Positions 1 to 6,293 of a stretch of DNA of 7,670 nucleotides are shown in pieces; position 1 is the stretch's first letter, and the number at the start of each line of letters is the position of its first letter. The stretch is from an uncultured Clostridia bacterium (GTDB lineage: Bacteria > Bacillota_A > Clostridia > Christensenellales > Aristaeellaceae). The translations under genes and the position numbers were made by a program. A model generated the notes under the pieces. That model was given only the letters and a program-made list of their open reading frames with translations. It was not told the origin of the DNA and did not search any database. The DNA lies in NCBI GenBank assembly GCA_934645275.1, contig CAKUDW010000087.1:1-7670 (forward strand). Reading direction: 5' to 3'.

Positions 1-312
1 GCGATAGACCGCATTATCCGCGACGAGCTGAACGACCCGCGCATTGGCGGTACGTGGAGCATCGTGCGCTGCGAGGTTACGCGCGACCTGCGTTATGCCA
101 AGGTGCGCGTCAGCGTACTGGAGGAGGAGAAGCGCAAGCCCCTGATGGCTGCACTGAACCATGCTGCGGGCTTCATTCGCCGTGAGCTGGGACACGAGGT
201 GGATTTGCGCTATGTACCTGAGGTACTGTTTGAATTGGATACGAACATGGAATACGCCGCTCGAATCAACCGGATTTTGAAGGAGACGCAGCGCGATGAA
301 GGGAATAGCTGA
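1..312 (+). CDS. rbfA: Ribosome-binding factor A, 3' part (5' end outside window)
   Basis: RbfA binds the 30S subunit and helps mature the 5' end of 16S rRNA; it is also needed for growth in the cold. The frame is open from base 1 to a TGA at 310-312, giving 103 residues. Family proteins are about 115-130 aa, so roughly 15-20 N-terminal residues are missing upstream. Family signatures seen are DPRIGG near the window start, the EVTRDLRYAKVRVSV strand/KH-like segment, and the C-terminal RRELG...LRYVPEVLFELD...MEYAARIN block. A GTG at 64 could be read as a start, but conserved RbfA sequence continues upstream of it, so the gene is cut by the window and is not short. The 3' end overlaps nrnA by 17 bases, as expected in a nusA-infB-rbfA-nrnA-truB-ribF type operon. 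The call is near certain. Confidence 0.95.
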   Translation, partial: AIDRIIRDELNDPRIGGTWSIVRCEVTRDLRYAKVRVSVLEEEKRKPLMAALNHAAGFIRRELGHEVDLRYVPEVLFELDTNMEYAARINRILKETQRDEGNS

Positions 313-1288
313 GCTCGCGGAATACCTCGTTCAGCATGACGATTATTGTATCTTTGGCCACGTCAATCCGGATGGCGATGCTGTGGGCAGCTGCATCGCG
401 CTCGCGCTTGCGCTTCAGGCGTTGGGCAAACGCGCGTTCGTTTATTTACCGGGCGGTGTGCCACACATGTTCGATGCGTTTGCGCGCAGTGTGACCATTG
501 CGCCGGCTGAGGAAGTGCCGTTTGTGCCGCAGACCGGCTTTTCAGTGGACGTTTCTGAACTGCCGCGGTTAGGCGATGGGTTGACGTTGTTTGAAACCTG
601 CTCCGCGCGAGCGATGCTTGATCATCACGCTACGAATCCGGGCTTTGGCGACATCTATTATGTGGATGGTCATGCGGCTGCTGTGGGCGAACTGGCTCAG
701 GCGCTGATTGAAGCGCTGGGCGTACCGCTGAACGTGGAAATGGCGACGTGGTTATATATCGCCATCGTGACCGATTCGGGGCGCTTTGGCTATGACAGCA
801 CGCGCCCCGAAACCATGTATGCCGCCGCTGCCTGCCTGCGTGCGGGTATTGATGTGGACATGATTACGCGCGAAGTCTACCGTACTCGCAGCGAAGGACG
901 TACCCGCCTGATGGGACTGGTGCTTTCTGGGCTCGAAATGAATCCCGAGCGAACGATGTGTTGGGCACGCGTCACGCCGGAGATGTTCGCTGCTGCGGGC
1001 GCGATGCGCGAGGATAATGAAGGCATTGTCAACTATTTGTTGGAGATACGCGGTGTGGAATTTGCCTGTCTGGCCGAGGCAGTGGGGGAGAACAGAACCA
1101 AGTTTTCACTGCGTTCCAAACAGGGATTGGATGTGGCCGCGCAGGTGGCCGTGCCGATTGGCGGCGGCGGACATGCGCGCGCGGCGGGCGTCACGCTGAA
1201 CCTGCCGCTGGAGCAGGCGCTGGAATGCGTGTTGAAGCAGGCCGAAAGCGCCATGGCCAATACGCAAAGAAATGAGAAATGTGAATGA
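296..1288 (+). CDS. nrnA: DHH/DHHA1 phosphoesterase, nanoRNase / pAp phosphatase (NrnA-like)
   Basis: This is a cytoplasmic DHH-family phosphoesterase of 330 aa, the usual size for NrnA (310-330 aa). NrnA degrades 2-5 nt RNAs to mononucleotides and dephosphorylates pAp to AMP. Metal-binding motifs of the N-terminal DHH domain are visible: HVNPDGDAVGS (H22, D26, D28), SVD (D85), the DHH triplet 109-111 and TDSGRFGYDST (D160). The C-terminal DHHA1 domain carries GGGGHARAAG at 289-298, which binds substrate. The ATG at 296 has AAGGAG at 280-285, 10 bases upstream, and overlaps rbfA, suggesting translational coupling. Its stop overlaps the truB start (ATGA). Activity on nanoRNA rather than only pAp or cyclic dinucleotides is inferred from the family and the rbfA-truB context; a GdpP-like role is unlikely because there are no PAS/GGDEF or membrane segments. 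Confidence 0.93.
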   Translation: MKGIAELAEYLVQHDDYCIFGHVNPDGDAVGSCIALALALQALGKRAFVYLPGGVPHMFDAFARSVTIAPAEEVPFVPQTGFSVDVSELPRLGDGLTLFETCSARAMLDHHATNPGFGDIYYVDGHAAAVGELAQALIEALGVPLNVEMATWLYIAIVTDSGRFGYDSTRPETMYAAAACLRAGIDVDMITREVYRTRSEGRTRLMGLVLSGLEMNPERTMCWARVTPEMFAAAGAMREDNEGIVNYLLEIRGVEFACLAEAVGENRTKFSLRSKQGLDVAAQVAVPIGGGGHARAAGVTLNLPLEQALECVLKQAESAMANTQRNEKCE

Positions 1289-2190
1289 ATGGTTTTTTGA
1301 TTGCCAATAAACCCACCGGGATCACCAGCTCCAATCTGGTGGTCTTTGTGCGTAAGCGCTTGCCGCGGGGCACGGCTGTTGGCCATGGCGGCACGCTGGA
1401 TCCGGAGGCTTCGGGTGTGTTGCCGGTCTGCATCGGCCGGGCCACACGCCTGTTCGACTACATCATCGACAAGCAAAAATCCTATATTGCTGAGATTCAG
1501 CTGGGCGTTGAAACCGATACGCAGGACGCCACCGGCGCGGTGGTGGCTGAGCACCCGGTTTGCGTAGATGCGGCGCAGTTGCGCGCGGCGATAACCGAGT
1601 TCGTGGGCGACATCAGCCAGATTCCGCCGATGTATTCCGCCGTGAAACGTGGCGGTCAGCGGCTCTATAAGTTGGCACGCCGTGGGGAAACGCTGGAAAT
1701 TGAACCGCGTGCCTGCCGCGTGGACGGCATCGAGCTGCTTGAACAGACCGGGGAGGACCGCTACCGCATCCGTGTGGACTGTCGAAAGGGCGTGTATATT
1801 CGCACGCTGTGCCATGATATTGGCCGTGTTTTAGGCTGTGGTGCGCATATGGCCAGCCTTCAGCGCGTGCGCGCGGGTATATTTGAGCTCGGGGATGCAC
1901 TCACGCCTGAACAGATCGATGCGACGTATACGGTTGGTACGCTTGAGGAAAAGCTGGTACCGATGGATGCGCCGCTCGGGCATCTGCCTGCAGTGCAGCT
2001 GAACGCGCAGGCGCGGCATGCGGTGCTCAACGGCAATGTGCTCAAGCCCAGATGGATGGCGCAGCCAGCACCCGTGGCAACCAGCGTGCGCATTTACCTG
2101 GAGGGACGATTTGCGGGTATCGGTGAAACGCAGCTGGACGGCAGCGTTCGCTTTAAGGCGATGCTTTTCGAAGAGGGAGGCGGCGCATGA
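1285..2190 (+). CDS. truB: tRNA pseudouridine(55) synthase TruB
   Basis: TruB converts U55 of the tRNA T-loop to pseudouridine and also acts as a tRNA chaperone. At 301 aa it has the usual bacterial length. The catalytic motif GHGGTLDPEASGVLP is present with the nucleophile D39. Other conserved blocks are KSYIAEIQLGVETDTQDATG (Y67, about residues 65-84), YSAVKRGGQRLYKLARRGE (about 117-135), and RKGVYIRTLCHDIG (about 167-180) followed by GCGAHMASLQR. The last 70 residues or so match the TruB C-terminal extension only loosely. The start overlaps the nrnA stop by four bases, has only a weak upstream AG-rich stretch and probably depends on translational coupling. The 3' end again overlaps the next start by ATGA. 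Nothing suggests loss of activity. Confidence 0.96.
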   Translation: MNGFLIANKPTGITSSNLVVFVRKRLPRGTAVGHGGTLDPEASGVLPVCIGRATRLFDYIIDKQKSYIAEIQLGVETDTQDATGAVVAEHPVCVDAAQLRAAITEFVGDISQIPPMYSAVKRGGQRLYKLARRGETLEIEPRACRVDGIELLEQTGEDRYRIRVDCRKGVYIRTLCHDIGRVLGCGAHMASLQRVRAGIFELGDALTPEQIDATYTVGTLEEKLVPMDAPLGHLPAVQLNAQARHAVLNGNVLKPRWMAQPAPVATSVRIYLEGRFAGIGETQLDGSVRFKAMLFEEGGGA

Positions 2191-2738
2191 GAGTCTGGCA
2201 CAGTCAGGCGGAATTTGATTTGCCGGCCAGCGTGTTGGCCCTCGGTACCTTCGACGGCTTGCATGCAGGACATCGAGCGCTGATTAAACGCGCTATGGAG
2301 CTATCGCGCGAATTGGATTGCGCCTGTGTGGTCTGTACCTTCGACAGGCATCCGCTAGCCGTGCTTTCACCCGATGCCGCGCCGCGTCAACTGATGCGCC
2401 TGGATGAAAAACTGGCGGCACTCGAGGCCATGGGCGTAGATGGCGTACTGGTAGAGACTTTCGATGCTGCGTGCGCAGCTACGGAGCCGGAAGCCTATTT
2501 GGAGGCGCTGGTGCGCAACATGCATGCGCGCGCGTTGGTGGCGGGCTTTAATCACCACTTTGGCGCGCACGGACGCGGCGATGCGGAAATGATTTGCCGC
2601 GGGGCCGCGCGGTTTCATTATCGAGCTGAAATTTTGCCGCCCGTGCAGGATGGCGGCGATGTGGTTTCATCTACGCTGATTCGCAAATTGCTGGCCAGCG
2701 GCGATACTGGACGCGCGTGTCGACTGATGAAGAAATAA
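2187..2738 (+). CDS. RibF-like FAD synthetase (FMN adenylyltransferase) lacking the riboflavin kinase domain
   Basis: A normal bacterial RibF is about 300 aa, with an N-terminal FMN adenylyltransferase domain and a C-terminal riboflavin kinase. This product has 183 aa and only the first domain. Seen are GTFDGLHAGH (residues 20-29, the nucleotidyltransferase HxGH at 26-29), TFDRHPLAVL (51-60, where TFxPHP is usual, so Pro is replaced by Arg), AGFNHHFGAHGRGD (119-132) and SSTLIRKLL (161-169, the ISSTxIR-type motif). The frame stops after RACRLMKK, just where the kinase domain would begin. An intrinsic terminator starts one base past the stop, and I find no kinase motif (G-x-G-R-T-x-G-F-P-T-A-N) in any frame of the following 320 bases. 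The start overlaps truB by ATGA, and GGGAGG lies shortly upstream. It could be a monofunctional FAD synthetase or a decayed RibF; the intact adenylyltransferase motifs favour the former. The gene is ribF-derived, but I leave the symbol open because kinase activity is not expected. Confidence 0.88.
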   Translation: MRVWHSQAEFDLPASVLALGTFDGLHAGHRALIKRAMELSRELDCACVVCTFDRHPLAVLSPDAAPRQLMRLDEKLAALEAMGVDGVLVETFDAACAATEPEAYLEALVRNMHARALVAGFNHHFGAHGRGDAEMICRGAARFHYRAEILPPVQDGGDVVSSTLIRKLLASGDTGRACRLMKK

Positions 2739-2739
2739 A

Positions 2740-2788
2740 GGAATAGAGCGGTGGAATTCGAGGAATACACGCGCTCTGTTCCTTTTTT
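2740..2788 (+). terminator. Intrinsic terminator of the rbfA-nrnA-truB-ribF operon
   Basis: An 11-bp stem, GGAATAGAGCG (2740-2750) with CGCTCTGTTCC (2772-2782), pairs completely if one U-G wobble is allowed. It encloses a 21-nt loop and is followed by six T (2783-2788). The A run before the stem (2737-2739) can extend pairing into the T tract. It begins one base after the stop codon, so the operon ends cleanly at the short ribF-like gene. Confidence 0.9.
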
Positions 2789-2795
2789 AGCTACA

Positions 2796-3005
2796 AGAAT
2801 TGGCAAGGCTGGAGTTTTGCAGGCCGACATCGTTTAATCAGGGTTCAATCAGGGGCGCCGCCGATTTATGTACGACGAAACAGGCCTGCAAGCGCAGTTT
2901 GCAATTCGGCGAATATTTAATGCGATATTATTTGGAGAGCATAAGAATTGTCGGCGTATTCCTATGGAATCCGCCGACCTGCAAAATTCTGGCTTTGCCA
3001 ATTCT
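2796..3005 (+). repeat. 210-bp structured element bounded by 31-bp inverted repeats
   Basis: The left arm (2796-2826, starting AGAATTGGCAA and ending TTTTGCAGGCCG) is an inverted copy of the right arm (2975-3005, ending TTGCCAATTCT). They match at 26 of 31 positions. Four of the five differences become G-U pairs in a + strand RNA; the fifth is a C-A mismatch. On the - strand the same four would be A-C mismatches, so folding favours the + strand. Inside are a hairpin at 2950-2978 (arms GTCGGCG and CGCCGAC, then ATTCC and GGAAT around a TAT loop, one mismatch), a small CTGC/GCAG hairpin at 2886-2897, and a possible pairing of 2858-2863 with 2906-2911. No transposase and no convincing target-site duplication are visible. 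The overlapping short frames show no recognisable protein. It could be a MITE-like dispersed repeat, a structured RNA, or 3' readthrough RNA. Together with the two terminators it fills the 323-base gene-free gap. Confidence 0.7.
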
Positions 3006-3013
3006 CGTCCTTT

Positions 3014-3045
3014 AAGAAAACAGCCGCGGCAATTGCCGCGGCTGT
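3014..3045 (-). terminator. Intrinsic terminator of gap
   Basis: A perfect 11-bp stem, ACAGCCGCGGC (3020-3030) and GCCGCGGCTGT (3035-3045), surrounds AATT. On the - strand, reading out of gap, it is followed by TTTTCTTAAA. The stem lies 17 bases past the gap stop codon. The T-rich side is on the gap-distal end, so it works chiefly for gap, though the symmetric stem might also stop opposing transcription. Confidence 0.88.
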
Positions 3046-3061
3046 CTGTTAGAAAACCCAA

Positions 3062-4093
3062 TTACTTCAGCTCGGAGAAGTACTTGATGGTGCGAACCAT
3101 CTGAGAAACATAGGAGTTCTCATTGTCATACCAGGACACGACCTGAACCTGAGAGGTGCCATTTTCCAGATTCTGAACCATGGTCTGGGTGGCATCGAAC
3201 AGGGAGCCGAAGCGCATGCCGATCACGTCGGAGGAAACGATTTCGTCCTCGTTGTAGCCGAAGGACTCGGTAGCTTCCGCCTTCATCTGGGCGTTGATCT
3301 GATCCTTGGTCACGGTGCCCTTTACCACGGCGTTCAGGATGGTGGTGGAGCCGGTGGGGGTGGGAACGCGCTGGGCCGCGCCGATCAGCTTGCCGTTCAG
3401 CTCGGGGATGACCAGGCCGATAGCCTTGGCAGCGCCGGTGCTGTTGGGAACGATGTTGACCGCGCCGGCACGGGAGCGGCGCAGGTCGCCCTTGCGCTGC
3501 GGGCCGTCCAGGATCATCTGGTCGCCGGTGTAGGCGTGGATGGTGCACATGATGCCAGACTCGATGGGAGCCACATCGTTCAGAGCCTTCGCCATGGGCG
3601 CCAGGCAGTTGGTGGTGCAGGAAGCGGCGGAGATGATAGCATCTTCAGCCTTCAGGGTCTTGTGGTTTACATTGTAAACGATGGTGGGCAGGTCGTTGCC
3701 CGCGGGCGCGGAGATAACAACCTTGCGCGCGCCGGCGTCGATGTGCGCCTGCGCCTTGGCCTTGCTGGTGTAGAAACCGGTGCATTCGAGCACGACGTCA
3801 ACCTTCAGTTCGCCCCAGGGCAGATCAGCGGCGTTGGGCATCTTGTAGATAACGATCTTCTTGCCGTCTACGACGATGTAGTTGTCTTCGCCTTCACCCT
3901 CGTGGAAATCAACGGTGTGGCCCTGAGCAGCGTAATTGCCCTGGGTGGAATCGTACTTCAGCAGATGAGCCAGCATCTTCGCGGAAGTCAGATCGTTGAT
4001 GGCGACGATTTCATAACCTTCAGCGTTGAACATCTGACGGAAAGCCAGACGACCAATACGACCGAAACCATTAATTGCAACTTTAACAGCCAT
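3062..4093 (-). CDS. gap: Glyceraldehyde-3-phosphate dehydrogenase, type I (NAD-dependent)
   Basis: This cytoplasmic glycolytic enzyme oxidises glyceraldehyde 3-phosphate to 1,3-bisphosphoglycerate with NAD. The 343-aa length is typical. The N-terminal Rossmann motif INGFGRIGR (residues 7-15) is followed by AINDLT with D34, which fits NAD preference. The active-site block [12 protein letters not shown] holds the nucleophile C159, and H186 (TIHAYTGDQ) is the general base. Later conserved blocks are [28 protein letters not shown] and SWYDNENSY near the C-terminus. The ATG at 4093 has AGGAGG 8 bases upstream (4102-4107), and a consensus promoter lies further up. With its own promoter and terminator it is probably a single-gene, strongly expressed unit. 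No pgk or tpi lies next to it in this window, unlike many Firmicutes. I see nothing to suggest the NADP-dependent GapB type, but the sequence does not settle this. Confidence 0.97.
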   Translation of the reverse strand: MAVKVAINGFGRIGRLAFRQMFNAEGYEIVAINDLTSAKMLAHLLKYDSTQGNYAAQGHTVDFHEGEGEDNYIVVDGKKIVIYKMPNAADLPWGELKVDVVLECTGFYTSKAKAQAHIDAGARKVVISAPAGNDLPTIVYNVNHKTLKAEDAIISAASCTTNCLAPMAKALNDVAPIESGIMCTIHAYTGDQMILDGPQRKGDLRRSRAGAVNIVPNSTGAAKAIGLVIPELNGKLIGAAQRVPTPTGSTTILNAVVKGTVTKDQINAQMKAEATESFGYNEDEIVSSDVIGMRFGSLFDATQTMVQNLENGTSQVQVVSWYDNENSYVSQMVRTIKYFSELK

Positions 4094-4157
4094 GGTAATT
4101 TCCTCCTATTTATCATTGGGCGCAGGCGTAAACCAAACTACCCGAAATTACAGTATT

Positions 4158-4186
4158 ATTGTACCCCATTCATGCCTGAATAGCAA
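4158..4186 (-). promoter_or_regulatory. Sigma-A promoter of gap
   Basis: Read on the - strand, TTGCTA (4181-4186) and TACAAT (4158-4163) are separated by exactly 17 bp. This predicts a transcript start near 4151, a leader of roughly 58 nt and the AGGAGG ribosome binding site at 4102-4107. No clear operator or riboswitch-like fold is apparent in the leader. Confidence 0.8.
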
Positions 4187-4211
4187 GTACTAATTTGGTT
4201 AAATGTGATAA

Positions 4212-4228
4212 GCACACGTTGCGTGGGC
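4212..4228 (-). terminator. Weak candidate terminator after deoB
   Basis: On the - strand a short stem can form from GCCCACG and CGTGTGC around CAA, with one mismatch, 12 bases after the deoB stop. No U-run follows (TTATCACATTT). It is a poor intrinsic terminator at best, and read-through from deoB into the gap promoter region is possible. Confidence 0.25.
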
Positions 4229-4240
4229 GTATCCGGCGGC

Positions 4241-5425
4241 TTATTCATCCCTGAGCAGCACGTCGTTCAGGAAGGAAGTGCCGTCCAGCTTCTCCTGGCA
4301 GCCCAGTGCTTCGAGCACAGTAGCGGATACGTCCGCAAAGGTACTCCGGCGGCCAAGGTTCACGCCCTCTTCCAGTCCTAGGCCCCACACCAGCAGCGGC
4401 ACGCGTTCGCGGGTATGGTCGGTGGTGGGATAGGCCGGATCACAGCCGTGGTCGGCGGTGATGATTAGCATGCCGTCATCGCCAAGCAGCTTCAGTATCT
4501 CTGGCAGACGCTTGTCGAATTCTTCCAGAGCGTGGGCAAAGCCCTTGACGTCGTTGCGGTGCCCGTAGAGCATGTCCGTATCCACCAGATTGGCGAAGAG
4601 CAAGCCGCTCCAGTTGTCCTTGCGAAGGTAGTCGATGATGGCGTCCGTGCAGGCGGCGTTGCCGGATGCATGGTTGGACTGCGTGAGGCCACGGTGATTG
4701 AAGATGTCCTCAATCTTGCCCACGCCCAGCACGTCCTTGCCGGCGTTTTTGATCACATCCAGCATCGTTTTGCCAGTGGGATCTACGGAGAAATCACGGC
4801 GGTTGCCGGTACGCACGAAGGCGCCCGGATTGCCGACGAAGGGACGCGCGATCACGCGGCCCACGTTGTGTTCGCCGCGCAGGATGCGCCGCGCGGTGCG
4901 GCAAATATGGTAGAGCTCGCTTACGGGTACGATGGCCTCATGCGCGGCAATCTGGAATACGCTGTCCGCAGAGGTGTACACGATCAACTTTCCGGTGCGG
5001 ATGTGCTCTGCACCCAGCTCCTCGATGATGGCGGTGCCGGAAGCGGGCTTGTTGCCCAGCGTGCCCATGCCGGTCTCTTCCTCGAAGGCGTCAATGACTT
5101 CCTTGGGGAAGCCGTGCGGGTAGGTGGGGAAGGGCTTCTTCAGCGTAAGCCCGGCGATTTCCCAGTGGCCGGTGGTGGTATCCTTGCCAGCGGCGGCTTC
5201 CTCCATTGTGCCATAGCAGCCGATGGGTTCGTCTTCGCCCAGCGGGTGCATGTCCACAGTCTTGAGCAGGCCGAGCTCGGTCAGGTTGGGAATGTCCGGA
5301 TGTTCCTGCGCGATCACGTGTCCAAGCGTATCCGCGCCAACGTCGCCATATTTCTGGGCGTCGTGCTGATAACCGGCGCCAACGCCGTCGAGCACGATCA
5401 GAACCACTCGCTTCATATTCTTCAC
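4241..5425 (-). CDS. deoB: Phosphopentomutase
   Basis: DeoB interconverts (deoxy)ribose 1-phosphate and (deoxy)ribose 5-phosphate, feeding nucleoside-derived sugars into central metabolism. It belongs to the alkaline phosphatase superfamily with two Mn ions. The 394-aa length is typical. Motifs are VLIVLDGVGAG (metal ligand D13), GKDTTTGHWEIAG (phospho-Thr region, residues 80-92), VDTDMLYGH (D284, H289), TADHGCDP (D325, H326) and TDHTRERVPLL (H337). Spacing between these ligands matches the characterised Bacillus enzyme with a uniform shift of about two residues. A GTG start at 5425 is chosen because GGAGGG (5434-5439) sits 8 bases upstream; an ATG at 5416, three codons in, would be 17 bases away. 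That ribosome binding site lies inside the last codons of the upstream regulator, and only four bases separate the two genes, so they are probably co-transcribed and coupled. No other nucleoside-salvage gene is in the window. Confidence 0.95.
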   Translation of the reverse strand: MKNMKRVVLIVLDGVGAGYQHDAQKYGDVGADTLGHVIAQEHPDIPNLTELGLLKTVDMHPLGEDEPIGCYGTMEEAAAGKDTTTGHWEIAGLTLKKPFPTYPHGFPKEVIDAFEEETGMGTLGNKPASGTAIIEELGAEHIRTGKLIVYTSADSVFQIAAHEAIVPVSELYHICRTARRILRGEHNVGRVIARPFVGNPGAFVRTGNRRDFSVDPTGKTMLDVIKNAGKDVLGVGKIEDIFNHRGLTQSNHASGNAACTDAIIDYLRKDNWSGLLFANLVDTDMLYGHRNDVKGFAHALEEFDKRLPEILKLLGDDGMLIITADHGCDPAYPTTDHTRERVPLLVWGLGLEEGVNLGRRSTFADVSATVLEALGCQEKLDGTSFLNDVLLRDE

Positions 5426-5429
5426 GTCT

Positions 5430-6161
5430 TCATCCCTCCAAACGTAGTATATCCGTAAGTCGCGAAATCATTTCGCTCAGCGTGGGTCGGCCGCGCCGCG
5501 CGTCTACCGTATCGGCAAAGATGCGATACTGGTTTTCAAATTTGTCGCTCTGCCAGGCCAGGTCAATCGCCCGCCGCATGGCGCGCTCTGCCTGAACAGC
5601 AGTCATGCCGATTTCCCGCGCAATTCTGGGATAGAGCATTGCGCCAAGACTGCGGCGGCAACGCTCGTCCGTCGCGCAGATTAGCACGGCAAGCTTCATG
5701 CAGTCGCGTCCCGGATGATTTGGAAAACCTAGTTCATCCAGCAATCTGTCCGCCAGGCGCGTCTCGCGCTCGGAGAAGCGCAGCGGGGCGCTTTGCAGCG
5801 CGTTGATTTCGCGGGCAAAGGCCGCGGCGCTCGCCGTGCGATTCAGTACGGACGCGCAGGCTTCCGACAGCGCGGTGTTGCTCGGTGGCATTTTTTCATC
5901 CGCCAGCAGGAGTATGGCCGGGCGAACGGGCAGGTGCAGACTGGCTGCACGAAGCGCCAACGACACGCCGTCGAGCTCTGGCAGGAACTGATCCGCAACC
6001 AGCAAATCAGGCCGCAACGCATGCAGGCATTCCAGCGCAGAACGTCCGTCTTCCGGCATGGCCAACAATTCAAGCTCCGCTACCGCCAGATTTCGGATGA
6101 GCCGCCTGCGCAGGTCGTTCAACGCAGCCACGGCCACGACGGTTCGGATATCGCGCGGCAT
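5430..6161 (-). CDS. Spo0A-like response regulator with degenerate receiver domain
   Basis: The 243-aa protein has an N-terminal receiver-like domain (about 1-120) and a C-terminal Spo0A-type DNA-binding domain (about 130-243). In the C-terminal part I recognise LLDELGFPNHPGRDCMKLAV, LGAMLYPRIAREIGMTA, the helix AERAMRRAIDLAW (191-203, matching VERAIRHAIEVAW of Bacillus Spo0A with E192, R193 and R196 kept) and the LRLEG end (LRLEH in Spo0A). In the receiver, LLVADQFLPELDG keeps the acceptor-like D57. The acidic pair of VADDN is replaced by VAALN, the switch Thr is Ala (LLLAD, near residue 88), and the Lys of ILKPF is lost (VLNRT). Phosphorylation-driven activation is therefore doubtful. Spo0A is normally about 265 aa and sits beside spoIVB; this gene sits with deoB, so it is probably a paralogue. 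The ATG at 6161 has GAGG five bases upstream. Targets are unknown. Confidence 0.85.
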   Translation of the reverse strand: MPRDIRTVVAVAALNDLRRRLIRNLAVAELELLAMPEDGRSALECLHALRPDLLVADQFLPELDGVSLALRAASLHLPVRPAILLLADEKMPPSNTALSEACASVLNRTASAAAFAREINALQSAPLRFSERETRLADRLLDELGFPNHPGRDCMKLAVLICATDERCRRSLGAMLYPRIAREIGMTAVQAERAMRRAIDLAWQSDKFENQYRIFADTVDARRGRPTLSEMISRLTDILRLEG

Positions 6162-6209
6162 TTGTGCCTCACCCCCGCGTTTGCCATCGGAAAAATTGCA
6201 ATTTATCCC

Positions 6210-6237
6210 TTTCTACATGCTTTATGGAAATTCCTGC
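6210..6237 (-). promoter_or_regulatory. Candidate sigma-H-type promoter of the Spo0A-like gene
   Basis: On the - strand GCAGGAATT (6229-6237) fits the Bacillus sigma-H -35 pattern RnAGGAwWW at every position. After 12 bases, GTAGAAA (6210-6216) fits the -10 pattern RnnGAAT except for the last base. The predicted leader is about 40 nt. In Bacillus, spo0A itself has a sigma-H promoter, which makes the match suggestive, but a single degenerate match in AT-rich DNA can arise by chance. No equally good TTGACA/TATAAT pair was seen here. Confidence 0.42.
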
Positions 6238-6293
6238 GAACAGATGAAAACACTTCGTTATTTTTGCAGAGGATGAATGTGTAGTAATATGAG

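Noticed and set aside
64..312. Short RbfA starting at GTG 64
   Set aside because: RbfA-family sequence (DPRIGG) continues in frame upstream to base 1, so the start lies outside the window.
1033..1815. 260-codon open frame on the - strand across nrnA and truB
   Set aside because: It lies opposite two clearly coding genes, has no recognisable family motif and no ribosome binding site in context. It is a by-product of GC-rich codon use.
2790..3013. Complete insertion sequence or MITE with target-site duplication
   Set aside because: The inverted repeats are real, but no transposase is present and the flanking bases show no convincing direct duplication. A mobile origin is left open and not called.
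2739..3061. Riboflavin kinase domain split off by a frameshift after the ribF-like gene
   Set aside because: None of the frames in this stretch shows the kinase motif, and a terminator follows the stop at once. A simple frameshift does not explain the short protein.
2868..3104. Short frames (70-78 codons) over the inverted-repeat element and gap terminator
   Set aside because: They read through inverted-repeat arms, a terminator stem and the gap 3' end, with no ribosome binding site and no family resemblance.
3536..4183. 215-codon open frame on the + strand opposite gap
   Set aside because: It is antisense to a highly conserved, codon-biased gene and runs across the gap ribosome binding site and promoter. 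It shows no motif.
4532..5458. 308-codon open frame on the + strand opposite deoB
   Set aside because: deoB carries all its catalytic motifs on the - strand. The opposite frame has no motif and its composition mirrors deoB codons.
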